DNA of 64,000 nt from BMS3BBIN04 sp964552465 (GTDB lineage: Bacteria; Electryoneota; Electryoneia; Electryoneales; Electryoneaceae): contig CAZKGR010000002.1 in assembly GCA_964552465.1 (NCBI GenBank), positions 186,001 through 250,000 on the forward strand. Direction: 5' to 3'. Shown here in pieces: positions 8,516 to 18,064 of the stretch; position 1 is the first letter of the stretch; the number at the start of each line of letters is the position of its first letter. The notes under the pieces are model-generated. The model searched no databases, was not told where the DNA came from, and worked only from the letters and a program-made list of their open reading frames with translations. The position numbers and the translations under genes were made by a program.

Positions 8516-10012
8516 TTACTGTTTTCTATTCATCCCCTTAGTTGATTCCAGATCGAGAATGTCCATGTTATGCAGATACGGTTTGGACTGCAGATTAGTA
8601 ACATGGATCAGCCGTCCAACCAGATCGTCCATCTGTTCAACCAAGTCAGGTATTTTATTGAAATTCCTAGCGATGAAATCAGTTTGGTCAGTGTTCATCT
8701 GTGATAGATCAGAAATAAGTCGAAGCGCCGTCAAAGGTTGACGGAATTCGTGCGCTACCGTCCGAGCTAGTTTTCGAGCGATGTCCAATCGTTCCCGCTG
8801 GAGCCGATTGTCGCTTGCTTCTTTTTGTTCCGTAATGTCCAACATCACACAAACGAATGCGCTTACACGTCCACGTGAGTCGAAAATCGGGTTGAATGTT
8901 CCATTATACCAGTGAGGCGTCTGAAGCCCAGGCATCGTTATTTTTTCCTCAAATGTCACTAATTTTCCTTCCAGCATGGATTGCAGACGAGGGCGAACAG
9001 AGATCTCTGTCGATTCCGGGATAAACTCCTCAGGTTTATGACCAATGATCTGCTCTGGTTTTTGTCCCAGAGCATCTGCAAAACGACGATTAATCATTGT
9101 ATAACGTCCATCAGAATCAAGAAACGCTATTAGTGCATCTGCTGATTCCAGGACTTGTTCCAAATGTGAACGATCTTTACGTAGCTGTGATTCTATTTGT
9201 TTGTGATCCGAAACATCACGACCAATCAATAAAATCTCAGGTTCCTTGTCTCGACGGGGACTTGCAACGATTGACAACTCTATCGACCTACAATTTCCAG
9301 TTGCAGTAAGTACTTCCAGCTCAATGATTTTGTTCGACAACGCGCCACTAAGACAATGCTGAATAGCTTCGCGCACCCGGAAATAATCGTTCTTGGAAAC
9401 CCAATCGTAAATATGATCCCAGCCAGTTGAGAGCGAAGGAATCCCCACTGCACGTAGCGCAGCACTATTAGCCAGAGTTATTGAACCATTCGGTTCAGCG
9501 ACAAGCACAATTTCTTGAGTTACCTCAGATATTGATTTAGACCGATGTTCATGGAGAAGCATTTGGCTTTCCGGTCCAACGGCAGATCCAACATCTGTCA
9601 AACTCACGACTCGAAGGTCTGTAGATGCAATTGGACGGACGGATAGGTGAACAGGTATTGAACCATCTTTTCGTTTCAAGCAAGACATTCTTTCGCGAAA
9701 TTGAGCGTTGCTGGACTGACTTTCAGATGGTGGGACCGAGTCAATTTCTTCACAACGATCTTCAATGTCCAGCAGGGAGGTCAGTTTGATCTTGTTTTCA
9801 ATTCGGTCACGCGTCAAATCACATAGGTCGATGAAACGGTTGTTCGCCAATTGAATTATTGAGTCGAGATCAATGACAACCATGGCGCATCCACTGGCTT
9901 CAAAGATTGCGCGATAGTTGGCATCGAAATCCTGTTTTCTCCGTAGCCGACGCTTAGCTCCCAGTAATGGAGGGGCTCTGCGTCCCGCCTGAGTCTGGTT
10001 CTGCGCATCCAT
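8516..10012 (-). CDS. Multi-PAS sensor protein with HisKA domain but no ATPase domain
   Basis: The 498-residue soluble protein has three PAS domains (about 25-140, 150-270 and 275-395; the third has the MINRRFADALGQ and FVCVMLDITEQ PAS-PAC pattern) followed by a HisKA dimerisation helix with the H-box VAHEFRQPL (H421). The protein ends about 75 residues later with the tail YLHNMDILDLES and has no HATPase_c N, G1 or G2 boxes. The frame ends in a clean stop 43 bases from the convergent MBOAT gene. Similar HisKA-only PAS proteins with a comparable tail are known, so this is probably complete and not truncated. It may accept phosphate from another kinase or act by dimerisation. AGATGAGGAAAAC precedes the ATG. 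Confidence 0.8.
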   Translation of the reverse strand: MDAQNQTQAGRRAPPLLGAKRRLRRKQDFDANYRAIFEASGCAMVVIDLDSIIQLANNRFIDLCDLTRDRIENKIKLTSLLDIEDRCEEIDSVPPSESQSSNAQFRERMSCLKRKDGSIPVHLSVRPIASTDLRVVSLTDVGSAVGPESQMLLHEHRSKSISEVTQEIVLVAEPNGSITLANSAALRAVGIPSLSTGWDHIYDWVSKNDYFRVREAIQHCLSGALSNKIIELEVLTATGNCRSIELSIVASPRRDKEPEILLIGRDVSDHKQIESQLRKDRSHLEQVLESADALIAFLDSDGRYTMINRRFADALGQKPEQIIGHKPEEFIPESTEISVRPRLQSMLEGKLVTFEEKITMPGLQTPHWYNGTFNPIFDSRGRVSAFVCVMLDITEQKEASDNRLQRERLDIARKLARTVAHEFRQPLTALRLISDLSQMNTDQTDFIARNFNKIPDLVEQMDDLVGRLIHVTNLQSKPYLHNMDILDLESTKGMNRKQ

Positions 10013-10253
10013 GTTTTCCTCATCTTAGTGCGGAAGTCACATAAACCGCCCTGTTCGATAAGTAGCACTATACGACCAATACTGATAATAAAACAGAATC
10101 ATTTGATATATTATACGAACTATTTACTCATAAAATACCTAATGCGCCATGATAATAATTTTTCTTTCGTCTTTGAGAGCCTTGCCCAATGGATCAATCC
10201 TGCCTTTCTTCTCTCTCGATACTACCAGATTTCGCATTTATCAGAGGTGACCG

Positions 10254-12122
10254 ATGATACAGATGGGAACCGAACGTGTTGAGTTCCTTCGAGGCATTGA
10301 GTTGTTCTTTTCACTCAGGTCAGAGGAACTCAAATGGCTGAACGATCAGTTGACCGTACAACAATTCAAGCGCGGTGAATTGTTGTTTGAGGAAAACACT
10401 CCCCGTGAAGCGATGGGTATCCTGACTGAAGGGCAAATCGAACTATTCAGCACCAATCCTTCGGGTGAAGAGAGGCGGTTAATGTTCTTCGCGGCAGGAG
10501 ATTTTCTCGGGGAAGGAGCTCTCCTAGAGGACTCACCGCACTCAACATCCGCCAGAGCTCTTGAGGATGCTTCGGTACTCCTATTGAATCGTGAGCTGTT
10601 CCATGAATTTGTCCAGAAATGGCCTGAGGCTTCGGGCACAGTTCTCTCGCGCATCGCAAGCGTGATCGGGCGAAGAATGCAGCACACCAGCTCACGAGTG
10701 ATCACGGCTGGTGCTCAGTACATGTCGGGAAAGACACGTCCCGAACACGATTTGTTAGGTGACCGCGAAGTACCCTTTGAAGCATTCTACGGCATCCAGA
10801 CACTTCGAGCGTTGGAAAACTTCAACATCACCGGTATCCCGCTCAGCCACTTTCCGCAGCTGATTGTTGGCCTCGCCCAGGTAAAACAAGCCGCCGCAAG
10901 GGCGAATCATGATCTCGGTTTGCTCAAGGAAGAAGTTGCCGATGCCATCGATAAAGCGTGTGATGAGATCATTCGTGGCAAGATGCACAGCCATTTTGTA
11001 GTCGATATGGTGCAGGGCGGAGCGGGAACGTCGACCAACATGAACGCCAACGAAGTCATAGCGAACAGGGCGCTGGAGATTCTGGGACATGAGCGAGGTG
11101 AATACTCATTTTGCCATCCAAACAACCACGTCAACCTTGCCCAATCGACTAACGACGCGTATCCGACGGCTATGAAACTGGCGCTGATACAAAGCAATGT
11201 AATACTGGTCGCACACTTGCAAAGCCTGATTAAAGCATTTCGTATCAAGACTGAGATGCTGGCTGATGTGATCAAGATGGGGCGCACTCAGCTCCAAGAC
11301 GCTGTTCCGATGACGCTCGGGCAGGAGATTGATGCATATGCAGCCACGTTGGAAGAAGAAGTAGAACGATTGAACGAAAATGCCAAGTTGTTCCTCGAGA
11401 TCAATCTCGGTGGAACTGCAATCGGAACTGGAATCAACGCCCACCCTGAGTACCCTCAAAAAGCTACTCGTCACCTCGCGAAGATCACTAACCTGGAAGT
11501 TAAACTGGCGGGCAATCTCGTCGAAGCGACACAGGATACAGGATCGTTTGTTATGTACTCGTCTGCGTTGAAACGATTGGCGGTCAAACTGAGCAAGATC
11601 TGCAATGATCTACGCCTGCTGTCCAGTGGACCCAGGGCTGGTTTGAATGAGATCAATCTGCCGAAAATGCAACCCGGCAGTTCGATTATGCCAGGCAAAG
11701 TTAATCCGGTGATTCCCGAAGTTGTCAACCAGATCGCGTTCAAAGTTATCGGCAACGATCTTACGGTTACTCTGGCTGCTGAAGCGGGGCAGTTGGAGCT
11801 GAATGTCATGGAACCGGTAATCGTTCAAAGTTTGTTCGAATCCATTGACATGCTGCAGAACGGGATGAAAACACTACGGCTTCGTTGTATCGAAGGTATC
11901 ACGGCAAATAAGAAGCACTGTCGTGAGCAAACTTTGAACAGCATTGGGTTGGTTACTGCGCTCAATCCAAAACTCGGTTACGAAGTATGCACCGCACTAG
12001 CCAGGCAAGCGTTGGAAGAGGATCGATCTGTGGGTGATCTGGTTCTTGAAAAAGGCTTGCTTTCTGAGGAAGAACTGGACGAATTGCTGAAACCTGAAAA
12101 CATGATACAGCCCGGACAATAG
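10254..12122 (+). CDS. aspA: Aspartate ammonia-lyase with N-terminal cyclic-nucleotide-binding domain
   Basis: The 622-residue protein fuses a CRP-like cNMP-binding domain (about 5-140; FKRGELLFEENTPRE, then FLGEGALL and a SARA-type phosphate-binding cassette) to a complete aspartase (about 160-600). The lyase part shows GDREVPFEAFYGIQTLRA, GGAGTSTNMN, the HPNNHVNLAQSTND segment and the fumarase-superfamily signature GSSIMPGKVNP at 475-485. Aspartase converts L-aspartate to fumarate and ammonia. No DNA-binding helix-turn-helix follows the cNMP domain, so the sensor probably controls enzyme activity or assembly. The start at 10254 follows GAGGTG. The tail after residue 600 resembles the usual aspartase C-terminus. 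Confidence 0.9.
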   Translation: MIQMGTERVEFLRGIELFFSLRSEELKWLNDQLTVQQFKRGELLFEENTPREAMGILTEGQIELFSTNPSGEERRLMFFAAGDFLGEGALLEDSPHSTSARALEDASVLLLNRELFHEFVQKWPEASGTVLSRIASVIGRRMQHTSSRVITAGAQYMSGKTRPEHDLLGDREVPFEAFYGIQTLRALENFNITGIPLSHFPQLIVGLAQVKQAAARANHDLGLLKEEVADAIDKACDEIIRGKMHSHFVVDMVQGGAGTSTNMNANEVIANRALEILGHERGEYSFCHPNNHVNLAQSTNDAYPTAMKLALIQSNVILVAHLQSLIKAFRIKTEMLADVIKMGRTQLQDAVPMTLGQEIDAYAATLEEEVERLNENAKLFLEINLGGTAIGTGINAHPEYPQKATRHLAKITNLEVKLAGNLVEATQDTGSFVMYSSALKRLAVKLSKICNDLRLLSSGPRAGLNEINLPKMQPGSSIMPGKVNPVIPEVVNQIAFKVIGNDLTVTLAAEAGQLELNVMEPVIVQSLFESIDMLQNGMKTLRLRCIEGITANKKHCREQTLNSIGLVTALNPKLGYEVCTALARQALEEDRSVGDLVLEKGLLSEEELDELLKPENMIQPGQ

Positions 12123-12459
12123 CCTGCGTTAACCGTTGTGTTATGATGAATGTCCTAACTAGAGAGACAGAAACGCCCGGCTACAGGCCGAGCGGTTACA
12201 TGATGTCGATCCATTCGCGTTATTGTTCAACAGGAACAGGTGCGATGCGAAAGATGAAGTTGATCAAACGACGGAGTGTCGATGACAGAATCATATTCTC
12301 CCTACAAATGCTCAGTTCTCGATGCTATCCACTCGGCGGGATGTTCCAATCGCGGTGCGATCGTCCGAGTAAGGAAATCCAAATGATCACTGACTCCCAT
12401 TATGTGGTTTTTATGTGAAGAATGATAGTTCTCTTTTATCAATTATCAGCTATTCGGAG
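12123..12459. other. Intergenic stretch without a supported gene
   Basis: The 337 bases lie between the aspartase fusion and the convergent GT4 gene. A 91-codon open frame (12143-12418) has no recognisable domain, no good ribosome site and an unusual composition rich in Met, Arg and Ser, so it is not called. No clear terminator was seen. Confidence 0.4.
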
Positions 12460-13506
12460 TCACAATTCACGACCCGCTTTCCAATAAATTGCTAGAGCAA
12501 TCATCGGTATGTATGCGGCCGCCAGCGGTACTAATGACCAGTTGGACGCAATTGTGGTCGCAAGAATTGCGAGCGGAGTGAGGTAGAGCAATTCGATCAA
12601 CAGAATAACTGTGGTGACTTTGCCGTGGCTGTGACCTTTTCGCACCGCGTGATGAAAAGCGAAATCGCGATGTGCTTCAAAGATGTTCTTCCTGGCGAAC
12701 AGACGGTTGATAACGGTCAAAGCAGGGTCAGAGTAAAAAACAGCCATGAGGATCAGGAATGCTGTTGTTGGCATAGTCGCGGTTAGTTTACCCCACAAGG
12801 CGAGCACCGCGAACGTGATCCCGAGAAATCCGCTGCACAAATCTCCCATGAATATCTTTGCCGGCATCCAGTTCCATCGCAGGAATCCAGCCGATGCGGC
12901 GGCGACTAAAACCCAAGTCATAGCCAATGCGGAATTTCCGTTGAACCAGGCGATGCTTCCGGCGACTATTCCCACCACAATCGCTTGAGCGGCTGCCAGC
13001 CCGTCGATGCCGTCCATGAAGTTGTATGCATTTACATTCCAAACAACAAACACAACAATCCCGAAAAACGCGACCGGACCAGTTACATTTACCGCTTGCG
13101 GGAAGACAATCGTCAGTTCGTTACCTATCCAGAACACAATTACCAGGGCGGCGAGGATGTGGATGAGGAAACGGGTTCTCGCGCTCAAATGAGCCAGATC
13201 ATCAATCAGGCCAGCGCCAATGATCAATGTTCCGCTGACATACAAAATCCAGAACCATGGAGTGTCCAACGGGATCAACAAACCCATCCCCACGATTCCC
13301 ACTATCACAGTGAGCACCAGCGACAACCCGCCTACCCGCGGTACAGCTCGCGTATGTCCAGATCGTTCATTGGGAATGTCGAGCAGGTTTTGCTGTAGTG
13401 CCCAACGACGGACACGACTCGCGAACCATGCAGTCCAGATCGCAATCAACACACCGCTCGCCAGCAGGCAAGCATAGCCAAGAGATGTCCCGTCGAGGTT
13501 CAACAC
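12460..13506 (-). CDS. Glycosyltransferase family 4, polyprenyl-phosphate sugar-phosphate transferase (WecA/WbpL-like)
   Basis: The 348-residue protein has about ten membrane segments. Family motifs are PNERSGHTRAVPRVGG near the N-terminus, the acidic GLIDDL segment, NFMDGIDGLA, the KIFMGDLCSGFLG loop and a histidine-rich loop EAHRDFAFHHAV. These belong to the MraY/WecA superfamily, which links a UDP-sugar phosphate to undecaprenyl phosphate and starts O-antigen or other glycan synthesis. The histidine loop is closer to WbpL-type than WecA-type enzymes. The predicted start is GTG at 13506 with a weak ribosome site; a TTG follows directly. No O-antigen cluster surrounds it, though a GT9 gene lies 3.3 kb away. 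Confidence 0.88.
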   Translation of the reverse strand: MLNLDGTSLGYACLLASGVLIAIWTAWFASRVRRWALQQNLLDIPNERSGHTRAVPRVGGLSLVLTVIVGIVGMGLLIPLDTPWFWILYVSGTLIIGAGLIDDLAHLSARTRFLIHILAALVIVFWIGNELTIVFPQAVNVTGPVAFFGIVVFVVWNVNAYNFMDGIDGLAAAQAIVVGIVAGSIAWFNGNSALAMTWVLVAAASAGFLRWNWMPAKIFMGDLCSGFLGITFAVLALWGKLTATMPTTAFLILMAVFYSDPALTVINRLFARKNIFEAHRDFAFHHAVRKGHSHGKVTTVILLIELLYLTPLAILATTIASNWSLVPLAAAYIPMIALAIYWKAGREL

Positions 13507-13606
13507 GAAACTGCCCGAACATTAAACCACATGTAGGAGTGAATTGTCATGTCGCGAAGATGGGGCATAGAGAGGGTGAACGGCAAATCCAACTGTGGAG
13601 ACTTGT

Positions 13607-14083
13607 TCAAGTGAGGATGGGTGCTACTGGTGAACGACCAGTTTCTGCGAGTTCTTTCAGATTTTGCATGTGGCGGTGAAGAAGGCGGCGGGTGGACAGA
13701 CTAAATATCCTTGCCAACAAAGCAACCAGCCAGTTCGATTCAACCATCGATGATTCGTAGAGGATTGAGCAACCGTCTTCAATAGTTTTGAGCGTATACC
13801 GGATCTCCATTGAGAAAGCTGCATTACCAAGACGTAAGGCATAGTTGTTCGGCGGATTGTATTCGATGACTTCTCCTGAATAGGCGTGCACATGACGGCC
13901 TTCACGAACGTGCTGGATGAATTGCGCACCGACCCGTTTCTCATTTTCGTTGAACAGCAGCTGTTCAACGCCTTCCATCCACAAGCTGGCTTTGCTCTCA
14001 TCTTCGATCAATGCGAAGACGGATTCGCACGGGGCGGCAACATCCAATGTGTATGAAATCGCGTTCAAAGTTTTTCCGCGCAA
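13607..14083 (-). CDS. SRPBCC (START/polyketide-cyclase fold) family protein
   Basis: The 158-residue protein has the SRPBCC layout: an N-terminal strand ending VAAPCESVFALIED, a helix SKASLWMEGVE, a run of strands (GAQFIQHVREG, YSGEVIEYNPPNNYALRL), and a long C-terminal helix. Such proteins bind hydrophobic ligands in a deep cavity; the ligand here is unknown. The called start is a TTG with no clear ribosome site. It is divergent from the DinB gene across 227 bases. Confidence 0.7.
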   Translation of the reverse strand: MRGKTLNAISYTLDVAAPCESVFALIEDESKASLWMEGVEQLLFNENEKRVGAQFIQHVREGRHVHAYSGEVIEYNPPNNYALRLGNAAFSMEIRYTLKTIEDGCSILYESSMVESNWLVALLARIFSLSTRRLLHRHMQNLKELAETGRSPVAPILT

Positions 14084-14310
14084 GTTGCGTAAAATGTGGG
14101 TCTCAACTCTTTCATTCTCAACGTATTTGTTGTCACCACAGCCATGGTCAGAGTTTGCTCAGCCTCACTTAGCTCAGGCCACCTTGACATTGCTGCTAAT
14201 GTGTTGTATCCTACTGAACAAATGTACACACACGTTCGATTTGTACTCACCATTCAACACGGACCCCCCCAGCTCGCCAGGTTGAGCGTAAGCAAAAAGG
14301 AGAGACTACC

Positions 14311-14793
14311 ATGTTTGTGGATACTATCAATAATGAAATCCTAAAAGTCCGAAACTTCTTTAACAATACGATCAGAGTTTTGGAAGAAGAGGACTCAGAA
14401 TTCAAACCACAGGACGAGCTCTACACGGTTGCCCAGCAGGTTGCACACGTCGCTCACACTATTGATTGGTTTAGTGACAGCGCTTTCTCTGAAACGGGTC
14501 CCATATGGGAAGACTCTATCATGGAGGATCATGACAAGCGAGTCATGACTTGCTCGTCACTGGGAGAAGCGAAGAAGTGGCTGGATGAGTCATTTGATCG
14601 AGCAACGGAGAATTTTAGTTCACGATCCGATGAGGAACTGATGTCACCAATGCCTGAGGATTGCCTCATGGGTCCAACGCCGCGGTTCACCTGTGTATAT
14701 GGGCTCCAGGATCACACAGCGCATCATCGTGGATCGCTGGCTGTGTATGTGCGATTGCTGGGAAAGGTTCCTGCCATGCCCTACATGCCTTAG
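14311..14793 (+). CDS. DinB family protein
   Basis: The 160-residue protein has the four-helix DinB/YfiT-like fold pattern. The metal-binding histidine triad is visible as a histidine in VAQQVAHVAHT and the two in QDHTAHHRGSLAVYVRLLG. The C-terminal GKVPAMPY segment is common in this family. DinB-like proteins are metal-dependent hydrolases or thiol transferases, and the specific substrate cannot be inferred. AAAAAGGAGAGACTACC precedes the ATG and is a strong ribosome site. It stands alone, convergent with the HpnE-like gene. Confidence 0.8.
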   Translation: MFVDTINNEILKVRNFFNNTIRVLEEEDSEFKPQDELYTVAQQVAHVAHTIDWFSDSAFSETGPIWEDSIMEDHDKRVMTCSSLGEAKKWLDESFDRATENFSSRSDEELMSPMPEDCLMGPTPRFTCVYGLQDHTAHHRGSLAVYVRLLGKVPAMPYMP

Positions 14794-14844
14794 CGGGGAA
14801 TTGCCTGAACCTGGTGATAACTACGCAGATTGGAATAGGTGTAA

Positions 14845-16161
14845 TCAATCGGTAGCGGCGAGTTTTCCAGCGAGCCTGCCAGCACGTGCCGCAGATTCGA
14901 GTGTTGCGGGCAGCCCGGTCGCCGAAATGTCAGACGCATAGTACAAACCTGATGCCTGCCGTAGTGCAGGGCGGTGCATTCCGGGTCCAATCGTCATGGT
15001 AGCATCAGGGAAATATCGCACCGTGATCGCATCTTCGTCGATCCGTACGCCAAACCAGCGGTGTGCGTGCTGAGCGAATGCCAGGCGGGCTAGATCCCCG
15101 TCCACTTCAGCTTGATTGTCGAGATTGGAAACGACCCGCTCGAGCATGATTCCACCATCAGGATGCCACTCACGGAACCACATTCCGTAAGGTGATTCCG
15201 TTTCGGCGATGGGTCCGGCGACAGCGACGGGCCCATACACTCTCGCTCGGAGGGTCAGTATAGCGTGACCGGAATAATGCTCTTTCAAAGCGCGAAGAGG
15301 ACGGGCATCCGGTACCTCACTGAGCAGCGACAATCGGGCTGGTGGAACAGTGACGACGACTCGATCAAATCGCTCCATATGTCCAGAGATCACTCGCCAC
15401 GCACCGTCAACACCCTCGATCCATTGAATCCCTTCACCCAACCTCAGCTCGACTCCACGTTTCGGAAGAACAGTCATAGCTGGTTCTGAAAGCACAGCAC
15501 CGAATTCTTCACCCGGCACCCACCCAGCTCGTGGATTGGGATCACGAAACACACGTGCCAGAGCTGCCAGGAACAAGCCCGCAGAAAGCTGTTCAGGAGC
15601 AGCATTCCCAATAGCGAGTGCCAATGGATGACCCAAACGTTTAACAAGCTCAGGAGGCCAGTCAAAACGCGAAAAGATATCAGCGACTGTCGTGCCACCT
15701 GTCTGCCGAAATCGACGGATGACACGATCTCCACCGAGCACATTATCCGTGGGTTCCTTCGGAGCTGCTACCAGTGAACGTGTCAGTGCTGCTATTGCTC
15801 GAGGGCGTTGCAAAGGTGAGATGAACTCTCTCAGTAGTATGTTCGCGCCAGCGGTCCAGGGTCCGGAATACCCGCCGATCTTGAACGGGAGTGTTCGACA
15901 ATGACCTTGATCCAACGCCGTGAATTGTATTGGATTCAACCGAACTGTGGACAAGGAGTCAAGGCGACGAAGCAGAGAAATGAAAGAGTGATAGCAGGAG
16001 AGTACAAGGTGGCGACCAGTGTCCAAGCGACCAATTCCTGCCGCTCGGCCACCGAGATGCGGCAAGGATTCGAAAAGCGTAACCGACGCCCCTCGCCCAG
16101 CCGCTTCAAGAGCTGCCGAGATGCCAGCAACTCCCCCGCCGATAATTGCCACTCTTGCCAC
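14845..16161 (-). CDS. FAD-dependent amine oxidase/desaturase, HpnE-like
   Basis: The 438-residue protein opens with a Rossmann FAD motif (VAIIGGGVAGISAALEAA) followed by FESLPHLGGRA and the RLDTGRHLVLSCYHSF segment seen in squalene-associated FAD desaturases. A C-terminal FAD-binding block (LYYASDISATGLPATLESA) closes the fold. HpnE converts hydroxysqualene to squalene in hopanoid or carotenoid synthesis. Partners HpnC, HpnD or squalene-hopene cyclase are not in the window, so a phytoene-desaturase-like or other role is possible. The start is GTG at 16161 with GGAG upstream. A long frame antisense to the 5' end is a shadow. Confidence 0.75.
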   Translation of the reverse strand: MARVAIIGGGVAGISAALEAAGRGASVTLFESLPHLGGRAAGIGRLDTGRHLVLSCYHSFISLLRRLDSLSTVRLNPIQFTALDQGHCRTLPFKIGGYSGPWTAGANILLREFISPLQRPRAIAALTRSLVAAPKEPTDNVLGGDRVIRRFRQTGGTTVADIFSRFDWPPELVKRLGHPLALAIGNAAPEQLSAGLFLAALARVFRDPNPRAGWVPGEEFGAVLSEPAMTVLPKRGVELRLGEGIQWIEGVDGAWRVISGHMERFDRVVVTVPPARLSLLSEVPDARPLRALKEHYSGHAILTLRARVYGPVAVAGPIAETESPYGMWFREWHPDGGIMLERVVSNLDNQAEVDGDLARLAFAQHAHRWFGVRIDEDAITVRYFPDATMTIGPGMHRPALRQASGLYYASDISATGLPATLESAARAGRLAGKLAATD

Positions 16162-16324
16162 TAAATCTCCGCAATGTTTTTACGCAATTCCGAAAACCCT
16201 GCGCTACGGTAGTATACTTAAACGGTCGAAACAAAACCCGGAAATCCCAAATGGAGAGCAGTGGGGAACTGACCGTGCATCCAGATTACTTTCACCCCGG
16301 TGTTGTGTCCGCTATCTTTGCCGC

Positions 16325-16786
16325 ATGGCGAACTCCTCTAGGCGAGACAACCGTAGCGATATCTGGCGAGCGATTAACACACAGTCTTGGGATGATCTGA
16401 GATCATTGCTTGCGAAACGTCCGGGACAGGTCCGACACATTCTGTCAGGATTGCACAGCACCAATCCCAAGGAGTTAGCAAAAACGCTCATGGCGTTTGA
16501 GATAATCGCTGAGGAGCTTGAAATCGAGCGGCTGCGAGATCTGGGACGCAAATTGCTGTGGATGCTGAATGACGAATCAGGCAATCATTGTCCGAATGCT
16601 TCCCTCGCACTCGCACACATTGCAAAAGTGCATTACGATGTTATCGCGCCTCATATTCCTGTGATGCGTGTTCACGCGGAAGATCCCGGCGATCAAATGG
16701 CTTCTATCTGCCAGCAGGCAATAACCTTGATCGAAACAGATCGTGTACGTTCGACTCAGGACGCTGAAACACGGAAGGAACAATGA
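16325..16786 (+). CDS. DVU0298-like helical-repeat protein
   Basis: The 153-residue protein is almost entirely helical. It contains RKLLWMLNDESGN followed by a segment resembling APEAMGEI-type repeats (NASLALAHIAKVH) and a preceding repeat FEIIAEELEIERLRDL. The LxWxLNDESG motif marks the DVU0298 HEAT-like family, whose function is unknown. The frame is open much further upstream, antisense to the desaturase gene; ATG 16325 is chosen because conservation starts just after it. No good ribosome site is visible, so the start is uncertain. The next gene begins four bases after its stop, which suggests an operon with the GT9 transferase. Confidence 0.6.
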   Translation: MANSSRRDNRSDIWRAINTQSWDDLRSLLAKRPGQVRHILSGLHSTNPKELAKTLMAFEIIAEELEIERLRDLGRKLLWMLNDESGNHCPNASLALAHIAKVHYDVIAPHIPVMRVHAEDPGDQMASICQQAITLIETDRVRSTQDAETRKEQ

Positions 16787-16790
16787 TTTG

Positions 16791-17933
16791 ATGCGCGAGT
16801 CGTTAAAGACTGGTCAACCTACCCGCATGTCACATGCTTCAACACTTTCTCTCGGTGACCCACTCCCTGCACCACCAGCAGAGATTAATTCTCCTGAAGC
16901 CCGCAGTGCTAATCGTGGTTTTGGTCGCTCATTACGCCGACTTTGGATTGCCCTGACACATCTGCATCGTCCTTTGCCTCTGATGCCAGCAAAGGATCAA
17001 GTTGAACGAGTCATTGTCATTCATCCTGGACCTCTGCGTGAACTGGTGTTTCTTGAACCTGCCCTGCGCGCCCTGAGAATCAGGTTCTCTAAGGCGGAAC
17101 GGATTTTGTATTCTACAGCAGAAGCGGCAGCGCTTTATGCAGGATCAGGATGGGGAGAAATCCACTCGCTGGATCTGTTGGCCAACGAAACAAAGCACAC
17201 GACTGAAGACAGCGTCGTTATCGACTTGACGATGCGAGCGGAATATGAACTCGCCAAACAGTTGAAACGGCAACGGTTTTCGCACCGTGTCGGAGTGAAT
17301 CTTGGAGGACGAGGTTCATTCTTCAATATTCCCGCACAGCCGCCATTGATTAACGAACACATGGTTGACTTCTACCTGCAAGTGGTTGAGATGATCGGTA
17401 CCGGTTCAATGGGTTTGATTCCAAGTTTACCACATGGATTTGACCGAAGGGAACGAGGGCGACGTTTCTGGCACGAACGTGAGCTGACACAACCCATTGT
17501 TCTGCTGCCCGATTGGGAGGGAGATGGACTGGGCTGGCCAGCAGATATATTCATCGACACTGGACGCACGCTGTCAGATCAAACACTGGTGGTAATTGCC
17601 GAATCAGACGATCAGGCTCGTGCCAGGCAGGTTGCAGACGCCTTGGAGTGCCCACTGATTGACAATTTATCGTTGAGTGCCAAGATGGATGTGCTGGCAA
17701 CTAGTGCCTTAATCGTTGGAAATGATGGCGGCCTGATTCACCTTGCAAATGCGATGGATCGACCAACCGTTACCTTAAGTGTAAATCCGCATCCGTGGAG
17801 GACATGGCCAAGGTCACAAGTGAATCACGCGATATTCCGTGGTCAGGAAGATGGAACTGCGCATGTTCGGTTTGACAGAATCCCCGTTTCAGACATTGCC
17901 GCCGCTGTGTTAGGATTGAAGGACGCATTGTGA
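16791..17933 (+). CDS. Glycosyltransferase family 9 (heptosyltransferase-like)
   Basis: The protein has about 380 residues and two Rossmann-like halves. The N-terminal half contains VIVIHPGPLRELVFLEPALRAL, corresponding to the GDxLL/TP region of ADP-heptose:LPS heptosyltransferases, and the C-terminal half contains PIVLLPDWEGDGLGWP and the donor-binding TSALIVGNDGGLIHLANAM. GT9 enzymes add heptose or related sugars to lipopolysaccharide core. ATG 16791 is preferred over an upstream ATG at 16743 lying inside the previous gene; GGAAGGAA lies upstream. An internal ATG before SHASTL is another possible start. Confidence 0.85.
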   Translation: MRESLKTGQPTRMSHASTLSLGDPLPAPPAEINSPEARSANRGFGRSLRRLWIALTHLHRPLPLMPAKDQVERVIVIHPGPLRELVFLEPALRALRIRFSKAERILYSTAEAAALYAGSGWGEIHSLDLLANETKHTTEDSVVIDLTMRAEYELAKQLKRQRFSHRVGVNLGGRGSFFNIPAQPPLINEHMVDFYLQVVEMIGTGSMGLIPSLPHGFDRRERGRRFWHERELTQPIVLLPDWEGDGLGWPADIFIDTGRTLSDQTLVVIAESDDQARARQVADALECPLIDNLSLSAKMDVLATSALIVGNDGGLIHLANAMDRPTVTLSVNPHPWRTWPRSQVNHAIFRGQEDGTAHVRFDRIPVSDIAAAVLGLKDAL

Positions 17934-18064
17934 TTCCTGAGATACTCGTTTGGAGGTTTTCCAGCAACTAAGAAACTGGGTCCCGGATACGCGACCTTCT
18001 AATGGCAACTAAAGAAGTAAGGTATTAGAACAGCAGACCTTGACACTGACGGAGAAGAGTAAGC

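Noticed and set aside
12143..12418. 91-codon frame in the spacer after the aspartase gene
   Set aside because: No ribosome site, domain or conserved-looking composition; treated as non-coding.
16019..16324. Upstream extension of the DVU0298-like gene
   Set aside because: It overlaps the desaturase gene in antisense and encodes Pro/Arg-rich shadow sequence; conservation begins after ATG 16325.
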